Positions 1-7,849 of a DNA stretch of 14,723 nt are shown here, piece after piece. The notes below the pieces were generated by a model that made no database searches, was not told where the DNA came from, and saw only the letters and a list, made by a program, of their open reading frames with translations. The DNA is taken from the NCBI GenBank assembly GCA_002369055.1, contig DFEL01000013.1, positions 459-15,181 on the forward strand, written 5' to 3'. The stretch's first letter is position 1; every line of letters begins with the position of its first letter. The position numbers and the translations under genes are program-made. The stretch is from Cyanobacteria bacterium UBA3803 (GTDB lineage: Bacteria; Cyanobacteriota; Vampirovibrionia; Gastranaerophilales; Gastranaerophilaceae).

Positions 1-7
1 TGAATAT

Positions 8-39
8 TTAAAATACCTGCCATAATACAGGTATTTTAA
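8..39 (-). terminator. Probable terminator of the flagellar operon
   Basis: A perfect 12-bp inverted repeat (arms 8-19 and 28-39) encloses an 8-base loop and begins 9 bases beyond the flgL stop codon. The core pairs are CCTG/CAGG flanked by A/T pairs, so the distal arm ends in a T-rich stretch on either strand. There is no long separate U-tract after the stem, and the stem holds only four G-C pairs, so termination strength is uncertain. It may act in both directions. Confidence 0.6.
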
Positions 40-48
40 CACAAAAAT

Positions 49-999
49 CTAAATAAAATCTAACAAACTCATACCCATTGATTGCGACATCATAGAGTAT
101 GACGCTTGCATTGATTGATATACTGAATACCAATTAGAAATAGCACTAGGCAAATCTGTATCTTGCAAGTTTGAACGTAATAATGTCAAATTAGCTTCAT
201 CGTTTTCATAAGAACTTAGCATATCATCAAAATTACTGTTTATAGCACCTGCTCTTGTTTTTGTTGCGGTAATTGTATCAATACTTGAATCAATTTTGCC
301 CATTGCAGATCTTACACCGTCATAATCAAATTTTTCAGAATCTTTTATTGCATCTCTTAATTGATATAACGCACCTAATGCACCTGTTGTTTTATCGGGA
401 TCTAGTACTTTATTACCGGTACCATCGTCAACATATACAGCTTCACCAAAAATTTCTTTTCCGATATAGTTAATTTTTTGGGTTTTACCATCGCCTATAA
501 GGGCATATCTGCCTTCATCGTTACCACCGTAAACAAGTCCTTCTTCTGATTCTTGATATGGCACTGTGGTAGTTCTTGTTCCAGAAAATATATATTGACC
601 GTTATAATTTGTATTTGCAAGCCTTGTAACATTATCAATAATTGTATCTAATTGTGCCTGATAAGCTTTTAACTCATCTGCACCCATTGTTCCATTAGCA
701 AGTTCCATTGATAAATCATAACCTTTATTAAGTTCATCACTTATACTTTTTAGAGTAGTATCTATTTGAGATAACTCTACACCAAAAGATTTTAAATTTG
801 ATTTGTAAATATCAATATCACCAAGTTGTTTATTTACTTTTATTAAACTACTTGCTGCTAAAGGGTCATCCGCCATTGATGTCAAAGTCGTACCTGAGGC
901 AATTTGCTGTGTAAGCTTATTAAACTTTGCCTGTGTATTACTTAATTGATTTCCAAGTGCTTGACTTAATTGATATGATGAAACTCTTGATATTGCCAT
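49..999 (-). CDS. flgL: Flagellar hook-associated protein 3 (FlgL), hook-filament junction
   Basis: This 316-residue protein forms the second junction layer between hook and filament and is exported through the flagellar type III apparatus, so it has no Sec signal. The N-terminal coiled-coil region carries the flagellin/FlgL signature QQIASGTTLTSMADDPLAA at residues 31-49. The C-terminal helix (about 270-316) ends in a methionine- and serine-rich stretch, MSQSMGMSLLDFI, as in flagellin-type D0 domains. The length is normal for FlgL and below that of many flagellins. The ATG is preceded by AGAGG about 6 bases upstream. It is the last gene of the operon, 50 bases after flgK, which is the largest gap in the cluster and holds a small hairpin. 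Adjacency to flgK supports FlgL rather than a filament flagellin. Confidence 0.93.
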   Translation of the reverse strand: MAISRVSSYQLSQALGNQLSNTQAKFNKLTQQIASGTTLTSMADDPLAASSLIKVNKQLGDIDIYKSNLKSFGVELSQIDTTLKSISDELNKGYDLSMELANGTMGADELKAYQAQLDTIIDNVTRLANTNYNGQYIFSGTRTTTVPYQESEEGLVYGGNDEGRYALIGDGKTQKINYIGKEIFGEAVYVDDGTGNKVLDPDKTTGALGALYQLRDAIKDSEKFDYDGVRSAMGKIDSSIDTITATKTRAGAINSNFDDMLSSYENDEANLTLLRSNLQDTDLPSAISNWYSVYQSMQASYSMMSQSMGMSLLDFI

Positions 1000-1017
1000 A
1001 ATTTACCTCTTTCAGTT

Positions 1018-1033
1018 ACAAAATCCGTTTTGT
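1018..1033 (-). promoter_or_regulatory. Small hairpin with GGA loop in the flgL leader
   Basis: On the mRNA strand, ACAAAA and TTTTGT pair around the loop CGGA, 19 to 34 bases upstream of the flgL ATG. With the preceding A, the loop reads ACGGA, which fits the ANGGA core favoured by the translational repressor CsrA in hairpin loops. The stem has only one G-C pair, so it is weak. Regulation by CsrA is inference; no csrA is visible in this window. Confidence 0.25.
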
Positions 1034-1049
1034 TCTCGGTAATTTAATT

Positions 1050-2528
1050 TTATGCACCCAGTGCTAAAAGTGTATCATACACTTCAACACAAGCAGCAAA
1101 TACCCTTGCCGAAGCATTATATGCCTGCTTATACATTATCATATTACTTAATTCTTCGTCAAGATTTACGCCTGTTTCCGCAAGAATTTGATTTTTTATA
1201 TTATCAACAATTGCAGCCTGTGTATCCGCTTCACTTCCTTTTGACGCTGCATTCATTGCTGCACGTGTCGATAAACCTGTTATATAATCAGATATAGTTA
1301 AATGTCCAAGAGCAGGTATTTTTGTCGATTGAGATGTATAAAACTCTAAAGCATTATCACCATTACCAACTGATTGCTCCCAACCTGTTACAGATGTATC
1401 AACTCTTGCTGCCGCAACTAAATCAGGACTATCATAAACTGTCGTATTTATTGCAATATTTTTTGCAGTAACAGTTCCACTGCCGTCGTTTGTTGTATAT
1501 AAATCTTCCGTTGCAACAACAAGTTTATCATTTGCACGGTCATAGGCTGCCGCCTTTACATCTCCGTTTGCATATTTTTGAATATTATTCATTAAATCTG
1601 CAAATGCACCTGCTAAAGCATCAACTGAGTTTATAGCATCATCAACAGATGATAATCCGCTCATTAAACCGCCTATTTTACCGCCTGTAACATTGGACGT
1701 AACATCTGTTGCGTTATCTTTATTATCAATAACACTTATTGTACCATTCGCATTAAGTTTTAAATATCCGACAGAATCGTTACTTAAAACTAAATCTCTA
1801 CCGCCCAATGATACATTTGCAGAACCTGAAGAATTTATAGAAATATCTACATTTGCTATTGAAGATATATCAGCAAGAATTTGATCACGTTGAGTTTTTA
1901 AACTGTCATCGCCTTGATGTGTTGAAATTTGTTTATTTATATTAACCAAAGCTTCTAAATCATCGTTTAAATTGCTAACGTATGCACCAACTTGTGATGT
2001 AGCAGCAGATTCTGCCGTACCATCACCTATTTTAGCCTCTTTCAAACCTGATAAGCTTGAATACATTGTATTAAATTTATTTGCTACTGCTTTTGCATTT
2101 TCAACAAAATTTACTCTTAAACTGTAATCTGTCGGATTTTGATTTAAAGAATTTGCAGAATTAAAAAATTCTGTTAAAGAATCAGTTAATCCTGCTCCCT
2201 TTAAGCCGTCCAACAAATCCGAAAGTTGACCTGCCGCATCTGCATCAGCAAGCAAACCTTCTAATTTTGAATTTTGTGTTCTGTAATAATTATTTAAATA
2301 ATCATTTGCAGATGTGGTTATGCCTGAAACTTTTACACCGGATAATGACGCTATTTGTCCCATAACGCTGCTATCTATCGGATTTGTTCTAACCTCAGCA
2401 AAATTGACACGTTGTCTAACGTATCCTTCTGTATTCATATTGGCAATATTGTGAGAAACAACATTTAATGCTGCTTGATTTGCCTTTAAACCCGTAAGGG
2501 AAATATTCATTGATTTGCTAATGGTCAT
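1050..2528 (-). CDS. flgK: Flagellar hook-associated protein 1 (FlgK)
   Basis: FlgK (492 residues) is the first junction protein laid on the distal end of the hook. It is exported by the flagellar type III system with FlgN as chaperone. The N-terminus has the rod/hook-family signature ALNVVSHNIANMNTEGYVRQ at residues 20-39. A FlgK-typical segment TQRDQILAD lies at 212-220, and the C-terminus from about 455 carries NLDEELSNMIMYKQAY and then YDTLLAL, the conserved FlgK tail. The middle (about 230-440) is variable, as expected for the outer domain. The ATG has a strong AAGGAG site 8 bases upstream. The gene follows flgN by 12 bases, so its binding site is close to the flgN stop and coupling is plausible. 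Confidence 0.96.
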   Translation of the reverse strand: MTISKSMNISLTGLKANQAALNVVSHNIANMNTEGYVRQRVNFAEVRTNPIDSSVMGQIASLSGVKVSGITTSANDYLNNYYRTQNSKLEGLLADADAAGQLSDLLDGLKGAGLTDSLTEFFNSANSLNQNPTDYSLRVNFVENAKAVANKFNTMYSSLSGLKEAKIGDGTAESAATSQVGAYVSNLNDDLEALVNINKQISTHQGDDSLKTQRDQILADISSIANVDISINSSGSANVSLGGRDLVLSNDSVGYLKLNANGTISVIDNKDNATDVTSNVTGGKIGGLMSGLSSVDDAINSVDALAGAFADLMNNIQKYANGDVKAAAYDRANDKLVVATEDLYTTNDGSGTVTAKNIAINTTVYDSPDLVAAARVDTSVTGWEQSVGNGDNALEFYTSQSTKIPALGHLTISDYITGLSTRAAMNAASKGSEADTQAAIVDNIKNQILAETGVNLDEELSNMIMYKQAYNASARVFAACVEVYDTLLALGA

Positions 2529-2540
2529 CTTAAACTCCTT

Positions 2541-3041
2541 TTAAGCGTCTTCCACTATGGAACTTATGCTTAGTTCACTTGTATCTACATTTTTTCCGTG
2601 CCTGTCGTAATTGTCCTTTTGCGGCATTGCGGCACTTATAATAATATCTAACATTTTATCAGACATTATTAGGCTATGTTTTAAAAGTTCCACATTTGTA
2701 CGTTCTATTAACGCAATTTCGTTTGCAACTTCACATATCTTTACTTTTTGTTTTTCATAATCTTCTTTTAAATCAGGATATTCTTTTGAAGATAAGTCAA
2801 TTAAATCAGTTATCTTCACGCTTTCAATACCGTTTTCTTTACAATATTTTTCTCTTTTTTTATTTAAATCAGTTAAAAATTTTACGTGAGTCATAATTTT
2901 CTCATCGGTAAAACCCAACATATCTTTATCAGGTTTTATTAGTGCCTGTTTTTTTTCTTTGTATAATTCCAGCAAATGTTCATAACCTGAGATTGCTTCT
3001 TCTATCATTTTAGAAATATCTTCAAAAAATTGTTTGTTCAT
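2541..3041 (-). CDS. flgN: FlgN-like export chaperone for FlgK/FlgL
   Basis: This 166-residue, mostly helical, charged cytoplasmic protein has the FlgN layout: an N-terminal helix with HLLELYKEKKQALIK (22-36), a middle helix with LTDLNKKREKY (56-66), and a C-terminal helix with IERTNVELLKHSL (112-124), which matches the conserved N-x2-LL-x2-SL pattern of the family. FlgN binds unfolded FlgK and FlgL and delivers them to the export gate. It lies 12 bases before flgK, where flgN genes commonly sit. The ATG is preceded by GAGGA. The last 30 residues or so are polar and probably disordered. FlgN sequences diverge widely, so position and pattern carry much of the call. Confidence 0.82.
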   Translation of the reverse strand: MNKQFFEDISKMIEEAISGYEHLLELYKEKKQALIKPDKDMLGFTDEKIMTHVKFLTDLNKKREKYCKENGIESVKITDLIDLSSKEYPDLKEDYEKQKVKICEVANEIALIERTNVELLKHSLIMSDKMLDIIISAAMPQKDNYDRHGKNVDTSELSISSIVEDA

Positions 3042-3051
3042 TATTTCCTCA

Positions 3052-3336
3052 TTAAATTACATAATCTGCAATTACGCTTCTTCCGTATGTAAGACCATAT
3101 TTTATATCTTCATCGGTTAAATTTTCTTCACCTGCAATTTTAGCAAAATCTTTTATTTCTGCTATGTTTTGGTCTTTTAAAATAATATTATCATCATTTA
3201 AATCAACACCACTTGATGTATTATCTTCTTGTTTAGCTCTTTCAGCATTCAAGGCATATTGTGCTGATTTAAACGCATTAGCTGCGGTGAAAGCTTGTAT
3301 TGAATTTGTTGCTCCTGATGAAATTCCTGTTAACAT
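3052..3336 (-). CDS. Unrecognised small protein in the flgM position
   Basis: I do not recognise this 94-residue protein. It has no signal peptide or membrane segment. The N-terminus is rich in A, S and N (ISSGATNSIQAFTAANAF), residues 30-55 are acidic and polar, and the C-terminal 40 residues look like a compact helical module: NIAEIKDFAKIAGEENLTD, then DEDIKYGLTYGRSVIADYVI. The length and place, between the flgJ rod-binding gene and flgN, are those of flgM, the anti-sigma-28 factor, in many flgJ-flgM-flgN clusters. However, I cannot see the usual FlgM C-terminal pattern. It could be a diverged FlgM, another exported regulator or a minor structural part. It lies 24 bases after flgJ and 10 bases before flgN, with a weak AAAGGG site 8 bases from the ATG, so it is a true operon member. 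Confidence 0.8.
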   Translation of the reverse strand: MLTGISSGATNSIQAFTAANAFKSAQYALNAERAKQEDNTSSGVDLNDDNIILKDQNIAEIKDFAKIAGEENLTDEDIKYGLTYGRSVIADYVI

Positions 3337-3360
3337 ATTTTATCCCTTTTCTAATTAATC

Positions 3361-3708
3361 TTAATCTTGTACGTATCTTTCCATTTGTTTGTAAATTTGG
3401 CTTGCAATTCCGATTGATGTATGAGGATTGCTTGAAAGTTGTCGGCTTACTTCTTGAAATACATGGCTTTTAAATGTATCTACATATTTTGATTCTCCTC
3501 CGAGTATACCGCCTTCTTTGTCAACTGTTTTATCCATTAAAGACATCATCTTTGTCATAAAAAGTGTTTCAAATTCTTGTCCAACCTTTTTTAATTGTGC
3601 TTTTTGACCACCTGTTTCTTTAATTTTGTTAAATACACCGATGTCATTATTTACTAATCCTTGCCTGTTTAAAACATTTGATGTTATTGAATTTATTGAA
3701 TTTTCCAT
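3361..3708 (-). CDS. flgJ: FlgJ-type rod-binding protein, no muramidase domain
   Basis: This 115-residue protein matches only the N-terminal half of the two-domain enterobacterial FlgJ, the part that caps and scaffolds the growing rod. It shows the family core LKKVGQEFETLFMTKMMSLM (39-58), a second conserved helix around KYVDTFKSHVFQEVSRQLS (74-92), and the closing GIASQIYKQM (100-109). The peptidoglycan-cutting domain that follows in E. coli FlgJ is absent; a separate lytic transglycosylase at 7849-8415 in the same operon probably supplies it. There is no Sec signal, which fits export by the flagellar apparatus. The start ATG has AGGTG about 7 bases upstream, and flgI ends 20 bases before it. 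Confidence 0.9.
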   Translation of the reverse strand: MENSINSITSNVLNRQGLVNNDIGVFNKIKETGGQKAQLKKVGQEFETLFMTKMMSLMDKTVDKEGGILGGESKYVDTFKSHVFQEVSRQLSSNPHTSIGIASQIYKQMERYVQD

Positions 3709-3728
3709 TTTACCCCACCTATATTTTA

Positions 3729-4832
3729 TTAAATGATTACTAAATCTGCTTGTAAACTTCCTGCTTTTTTCAATGCTTGTAAGATACTTATAATATCTAT
3801 CGGTGCTACACCTATTGAATTTAAGGCATTTACAAGGTCATTTAAATTATTATTCGCATTCATTTTTATTAAACTGCCTTCTTCTTTTTCAATGCCAACA
3901 GTTGAATTGGCAAAACCTACTGTTGACCCTTGAGCGAAGGATTCGGGTTGTGAAACGGAATTAGTTGTTTCAACAGATACTGTAATATTTCCGTGAGCAA
4001 CGGCAGCAGGTAAAAGTTTAACTTGCGAACCTATTACGATAGTTCCTGTTCTTTCATTTACAACAACTCTTGCTCTTTCTGTTGTTGGTGCAACTTCAAG
4101 ATTTTCCAAAATTGATAAAAATGTTATTCTGTCATTTTGGAATGCTCCGGGAATTGTGATTTGAACAGAACTTCCATCTATTGCCTTTGCAGGTGCTACT
4201 GCATTAATTCTTTTTGCAATTCTTGAAACCATTGTATAATCAGAATGATCTAATGAAAGAGTAATTGAATTTGCATCACCGATTTCTGTATCAATATCTC
4301 TTTCCATTATTGCACCACCCGGAATTCTACCTGTTGTAGTAATTGCAGTACGCTTCATTGTTCCGTTATTTCTTGCTGTTACACCACCAACAGAAACAGG
4401 GCCTTGTGCTACCGCAACCGCTTCTCCGTTTGGAGCTTTCATTACTGTTTGAACAAGTACACCACCTTCTAAACTTTTTGCATCGGCTAAAGTTGATACC
4501 GTTACATCAATTTGATCACCATTTTTTGCAAAAGGAGGAACAGTTGCAGTTACTATTACTGCTGCTGATGAACCTTTTTGAATATAGTTTTCTTGTTCAA
4601 TTACTGTACCCAAGTTCATTAATAACATTTTATTTGTTAATTGAGTTGAACGTGAGTTGTCACCTGTTCCGGGTAAACCTACAACCAAACCATAACCGAT
4701 TATTTGATTGTTTCTTACACCCTTAACGTGAGTTATATCACCGATTTTTATATTCGCAGCATTTGCTGCTTGTAATGGTAATATTAATGCCATTAATGCT
4801 GTTAGTATTAGTGCTGTTAATTTGTTTTTCAT
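3729..4832 (-). CDS. flgI: Flagellar P-ring protein FlgI
   Basis: FlgI (367 residues) assembles in the periplasm as the P ring around the distal rod, forming a bushing in the peptidoglycan layer. A Sec signal peptide spans residues 1-25 (MKNK, then a long A/L-rich core ending in QAANA). The mature start has the hallmark GVRNNQIIGYGLVVGLPGTG (39-58), and the C-terminus keeps LNDLVNALNSIGVAPIDIIS followed by ILQALKKAGSLQADLVII. The length is usual for the family and no break is seen. It lies 20 bases after flgH and 20 before flgJ, and its G-rich ribosome site (AAAAGGGG) sits very close to the ATG. Its presence implies a diderm envelope. Confidence 0.97.
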   Translation of the reverse strand: MKNKLTALILTALMALILPLQAANAANIKIGDITHVKGVRNNQIIGYGLVVGLPGTGDNSRSTQLTNKMLLMNLGTVIEQENYIQKGSSAAVIVTATVPPFAKNGDQIDVTVSTLADAKSLEGGVLVQTVMKAPNGEAVAVAQGPVSVGGVTARNNGTMKRTAITTTGRIPGGAIMERDIDTEIGDANSITLSLDHSDYTMVSRIAKRINAVAPAKAIDGSSVQITIPGAFQNDRITFLSILENLEVAPTTERARVVVNERTGTIVIGSQVKLLPAAVAHGNITVSVETTNSVSQPESFAQGSTVGFANSTVGIEKEEGSLIKMNANNNLNDLVNALNSIGVAPIDIISILQALKKAGSLQADLVII

Positions 4833-4852
4833 TTCCCCTTTTTCCCTAATTA

Positions 4853-5476
4853 TTAGAATAAATATTTGATTACTCTGTTTATGATACCTTCGTTTGAACC
4901 TCTTGAAATTGAACCTCTGCCTGATAAAGCAAATTGAAGATTTGATACATTTGTTGAAGATATTTGACCGTTTGCGTTAATCCATCTTGGATCAATTACA
5001 CCTGTTACGATTAAATCCATTCTTTCATTATTATTAACAAGTGTTTTTTTACCTTGTACAAGTAAATTTCCGTTTGATAATAATTGTACAACCTGTGCTG
5101 TTATTGTATTACCGAATGACAGATTTCTTGCTGTATTTGCACTATTTTCAACCGTATTTTTACCGCCAAAGTTGTTAGGACTTTTTATATTTAATTTTAG
5201 CCAATCTTTTATTAATGATGTAAAACGGTCTTCTGTATTTGAAGATTTATCGGAATTGTATGTCATTGCATCAGTACTTGTAACTCTTTCGTCTATTACG
5301 ATAGATACAAGATCACCTACACCCATTGCTCTAACACCTGCAAATAATGATTTTGGAGTTATCATTGAGTTTTGTTGTGCTGCACTTAATGTAAATAATG
5401 ATTCTGCATTTGCTGTTTGATAAAAACTCATTATTGCCATTATTACGATTACTGATGTTAATATTTTTTTTGTCAT
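4853..5476 (-). CDS. flgH: Flagellar L-ring protein FlgH, without lipobox
   Basis: FlgH (207 residues) forms the outer-membrane L ring. Family features include SLFAGVRAMGVGDLVSIVID (43-62), then NTITAQVVQLLSNGNLLVQG and a DPRWINANGQISSTNVSNLQ stretch in the last third. The N-terminus is a plain Sec signal (MTKK, hydrophobic core, cleavage expected after TANA at residue 24). Most studied FlgH proteins are lipoproteins with an L-x-G-C lipobox; here the whole protein contains no cysteine, so it cannot be lipid-anchored that way. It lies between flgA and flgI with gaps of 19 and 20 bases. The ribosome site AAGGGGAAAGG precedes the ATG. Confidence 0.94.
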   Translation of the reverse strand: MTKKILTSVIVIMAIMSFYQTANAESLFTLSAAQQNSMITPKSLFAGVRAMGVGDLVSIVIDERVTSTDAMTYNSDKSSNTEDRFTSLIKDWLKLNIKSPNNFGGKNTVENSANTARNLSFGNTITAQVVQLLSNGNLLVQGKKTLVNNNERMDLIVTGVIDPRWINANGQISSTNVSNLQFALSGRGSISRGSNEGIINRVIKYLF

Positions 5477-5495
5477 TTACCTTTCCCCTTAAATC

Positions 5496-6203
5496 TTAGA
5501 TATTTATTAAGACTTTGTTTTCTCCGATTACTCTGCCTCTGTATTTTTTCTTATATGTCGTATTTTGAATATCTATATAATCTCCGACCATTCCTTCATT
5601 CATTGCGATTCCGTTAATTGTTATTACCAATCCGTTACTTTTAAAATATGCCTGTACTTCTGCATTTCTCTCGACATCCGGCTTTATTTTTACAAACCTT
5701 TTGTCTATAATTTCACCTTCTCTAAACCATTTCTTTGTTATTATGTTTTTATTTTTAAGCATACTTTCCGTTAAAATATAGTCTATATTTGATGAAACTT
5801 CCATTTTTTTTGAAATTACATTTGCTGATGATAAAAGTGCTTCTCTGTCCAATTGAGTTCTTGCACAAAGAACATTTTTATATGCTAAAGTTCTGACTGA
5901 TACAATAAATTCTTTTTCAAGAACACCATTTGAGTATATAAAAACTTTTTTTATATCTCTTGGAACGAATTTATCAAAATTTGAAGTAACCACAAATTTT
6001 AACTTTCCGTCAGATACAGTCATTGTTTTAAATGGCATACTCGCTATTATTACTTTTAATTCTGCATCTGTATATTTTTTGTTTTGATTTACAATTTCTT
6101 TTGTAATTTCTTCTCTAACATAACTATCAGTAAGTGTTGCGGCAAAAGTTGAATTTGCTGCAAGTGCTAAAGTTATTAATGCTGTACTGATTAGTTTTTT
6201 CAA
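5496..6203 (-). CDS. flgA: FlgA, P-ring assembly chaperone (TTG start)
   Basis: FlgA is a periplasmic chaperone that helps FlgI subunits form the P ring. This 235-residue protein has a Sec signal (MKKLISTALITLALAANSTF, cleavage near residue 21) and a C-terminal SAF-type region with the FlgA pattern GLVITINGIAMNEGMVGDYI (190-209) followed by YRGRVIGENKVLI. The middle (about 120-170) holds the segment with KNKNIITKKWFREGEIIDKR. The start is TTG: it places the signal peptide at the very N-terminus, and an AAGG site lies 9 bases upstream, overlapping the flgG stop codon. The N-terminal half is diverged, but order and C-terminus make the call secure. Confidence 0.9.
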   Translation of the reverse strand: MKKLISTALITLALAANSTFAATLTDSYVREEITKEIVNQNKKYTDAELKVIIASMPFKTMTVSDGKLKFVVTSNFDKFVPRDIKKVFIYSNGVLEKEFIVSVRTLAYKNVLCARTQLDREALLSSANVISKKMEVSSNIDYILTESMLKNKNIITKKWFREGEIIDKRFVKIKPDVERNAEVQAYFKSNGLVITINGIAMNEGMVGDYIDIQNTTYKKKYRGRVIGENKVLINI

Positions 6204-6211
6204 TTTATTTT

Positions 6212-6216
6212 ACCTT
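6212..6216 (-). promoter_or_regulatory. Ribosome binding site deciding the flgA TTG start
   Basis: The minus strand reads AAGGT here, about 8 to 9 bases before the TTG at 6203. The AA of this site is shared with the TAA stop of flgG (6217-6215), so ribosomes ending flgG are placed on the flgA start. No ATG gives a better signal peptide. Confidence 0.6.
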
Positions 6217-7000
6217 ATGTTAAATTGTTTGTTATTTGAAGAATATCACTTGATGATTTAATTATTTTTGAATTTGATTCAAATGCTCTTTCTGCTTTGA
6301 TTAAACCGATTAATTCATCTACAATTTGAACATTTGAGCCTTCTAAAAAGCCTTGTTCGAGAACACCCATACCTTGTTGTCCCGGTGTACCTTGAACCGC
6401 ATTACCTGATGCTGAAGTTTCTTGATACAAATTGTGTCCTATTGATAAAAGTCCTGCGGGATTTTGAAATCTAACCAATTGGAACTGACCTATTTGGTTA
6501 CTTTCTGTATTATTACCCGTTAATACCGTTACATTTCCGTCTTGAGAAATTGTAATTTCTCTTGTGTCTGTTGGAAAAGTCATTGCAGGTTGTACTAATA
6601 AACCATCATTTGTACAAAGTTGACCCAAAGCATCAATTTGGAAACAACCGTCCCTTGTGTAAGCCAAAGTACCGTCTTCTTTCATAACTTGGAAAAAGCC
6701 TTCGCCTTCAATCATTACATCAAGGTTTCTGTCTGTATTAACTGCAATACCTGATGTAAAAATTCTTGTTGTTGCTGCTGTTTTTACACCAAGACCGATT
6801 TGAATACCAACAGGTTGATAAGTACCTTGATTTAGCATTGCACCCGGATTTCTTGCTGTTTGACTCAGTAAATCTTGAAATTCCAAACGAACTTTTTTAA
6901 ATGCTGTTGTATTTACGTTTGCAACATTGTTAGCAATTACATCTAAGTAATTTTGTTGTGCTATCATGCCTGTTGCTGCTGTTGTCAATGATCTTAACAT
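6215..7000 (-). CDS. flgG: Flagellar distal rod protein FlgG
   Basis: FlgG (261 residues) builds the distal rod, the drive shaft that passes through the P and L rings. The N-terminal rod signature is complete: AAQQ-type AQQNYLDVIANNVANVNTTA at residues 14-33. FlgG-specific features follow: FQDLLSQTARNPGA, then GIQIGLGVKTAATTRIF, then GEGFFQVMKEDGTLAYTRDG. The C-terminus (from about 213) has LEQGFLEGSNVQIVDELIGL and then IKAERAFESNSKII, typical of distal rod proteins. The length equals that of E. coli FlgG within a residue or two. The ATG is preceded by AAGGA at 7 bases. It follows flgF by 33 bases and nearly abuts flgA. Confidence 0.98.
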   Translation of the reverse strand: MLRSLTTAATGMIAQQNYLDVIANNVANVNTTAFKKVRLEFQDLLSQTARNPGAMLNQGTYQPVGIQIGLGVKTAATTRIFTSGIAVNTDRNLDVMIEGEGFFQVMKEDGTLAYTRDGCFQIDALGQLCTNDGLLVQPAMTFPTDTREITISQDGNVTVLTGNNTESNQIGQFQLVRFQNPAGLLSIGHNLYQETSASGNAVQGTPGQQGMGVLEQGFLEGSNVQIVDELIGLIKAERAFESNSKIIKSSSDILQITNNLT

Positions 7001-7033
7001 TGTTTTATCCTTACCTCTTGATTAGTCTTGTTA

Positions 7034-7849
7034 TTATGCTTTAAGTCTTCCTACTCCAATTGCTTGTGATAACATATCACCGCTTGTTTTAACGTGTTTT
7101 TGGAGTGATTCATAATTTCTTGTTACATTTATTGTATTTATCATTTCTTTTATGACATTTGAATTTGACATCTCCAACATTCCTTGTTGTATTGTAAATT
7201 TTTCTGCTAATATTGGAGGGTTTGTGTCATTATCTCTTGAAATAAATTTTGAACTTCCTATATTGAAAATTCCTGTTTCTTTATTTTGAAAATCATAAAC
7301 TGCAATTTGCTGTTCAAGTGTAAATTTTCTGTCTTTGTCGTTGATTTCGATATTTCCCTTTTGACCAATTGTAATTTTCTTTATGTCATCAAATCCTATT
7401 TCTCTAAAATCTATTTGTATTGGTCTGTCTTGTGTATCAAGAACCGCATCACCTTCTGTTGTTCTTAGGAATGAACCGCTATCGAGAATAAACTGACCGT
7501 TTCTTGTATAACTTACATCACCTGATTGAGATTGAACCTTGAAAAAACCGTCACCTTCTATTGCTAAATCTAATGGATTTCCGGTTTCTTGCATTGCTCC
7601 GGGAGCAAAATCATAATGAATTAAATCTGTTTTTGGCCCCATACTCAATGTACCGATATTTCTTGTATTTCCACAAAGAACCGTTCCTGTATTTTCAACA
7701 ACTTTTGCGTCATATATATTTTTGAATGTAAGTTCTGTTTTCTTGTAACCTGTTGTATTAACATTTGCAAGGTTCATTGCAGTATTATCTAATGATTCAA
7801 TTAAAGAAAGCATACCTTTTGTTGCTGATTCAAAACTTCTTACAAGCAT
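7034..7849 (-). CDS. flgF: Flagellar proximal rod protein FlgF
   Basis: A 271-residue rod-family protein, paralogous to the neighbouring FlgG. The N-terminus has LDNTAMNLANVNTTGYKKTE (20-39), the rod signature in the less strict form seen in FlgF. The middle holds LDLAIEGDGFFKVQSQSGDV with SYTRNGQFILD. The C-terminal 49 residues have MLEMSNSNVIKEMINTINVT and RNYESLQKHVKTSGDM, which match FlgF/FlgG ends. It is called FlgF rather than FlgG because the adjacent gene is an unmistakable FlgG and because of position at the head of the F-G-A-H-I order. The start codon overlaps the upstream stop (TAATG), and an AAAGGAGG site lies 7 bases upstream inside the previous gene. Confidence 0.92.
   Translation of the reverse strand: MLVRSFESATKGMLSLIESLDNTAMNLANVNTTGYKKTELTFKNIYDAKVVENTGTVLCGNTRNIGTLSMGPKTDLIHYDFAPGAMQETGNPLDLAIEGDGFFKVQSQSGDVSYTRNGQFILDSGSFLRTTEGDAVLDTQDRPIQIDFREIGFDDIKKITIGQKGNIEINDKDRKFTLEQQIAVYDFQNKETGIFNIGSSKFISRDNDTNPPILAEKFTIQQGMLEMSNSNVIKEMINTINVTRNYESLQKHVKTSGDMLSQAIGVGRLKA

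Noticed and set aside
3052..3336. Naming this gene flgM
   Set aside because: Position and length fit, but the expected FlgM C-terminal pattern is not visible, so the symbol was left blank.
4343..4726. A 127-codon plus-strand open frame inside flgI, rich in leucine and histidine
   Set aside because: It is antisense to a fully conserved flgI and has repetitive composition with no ribosome site or family match; the same kind of frame occurs opposite flgL, flgK and flgN.
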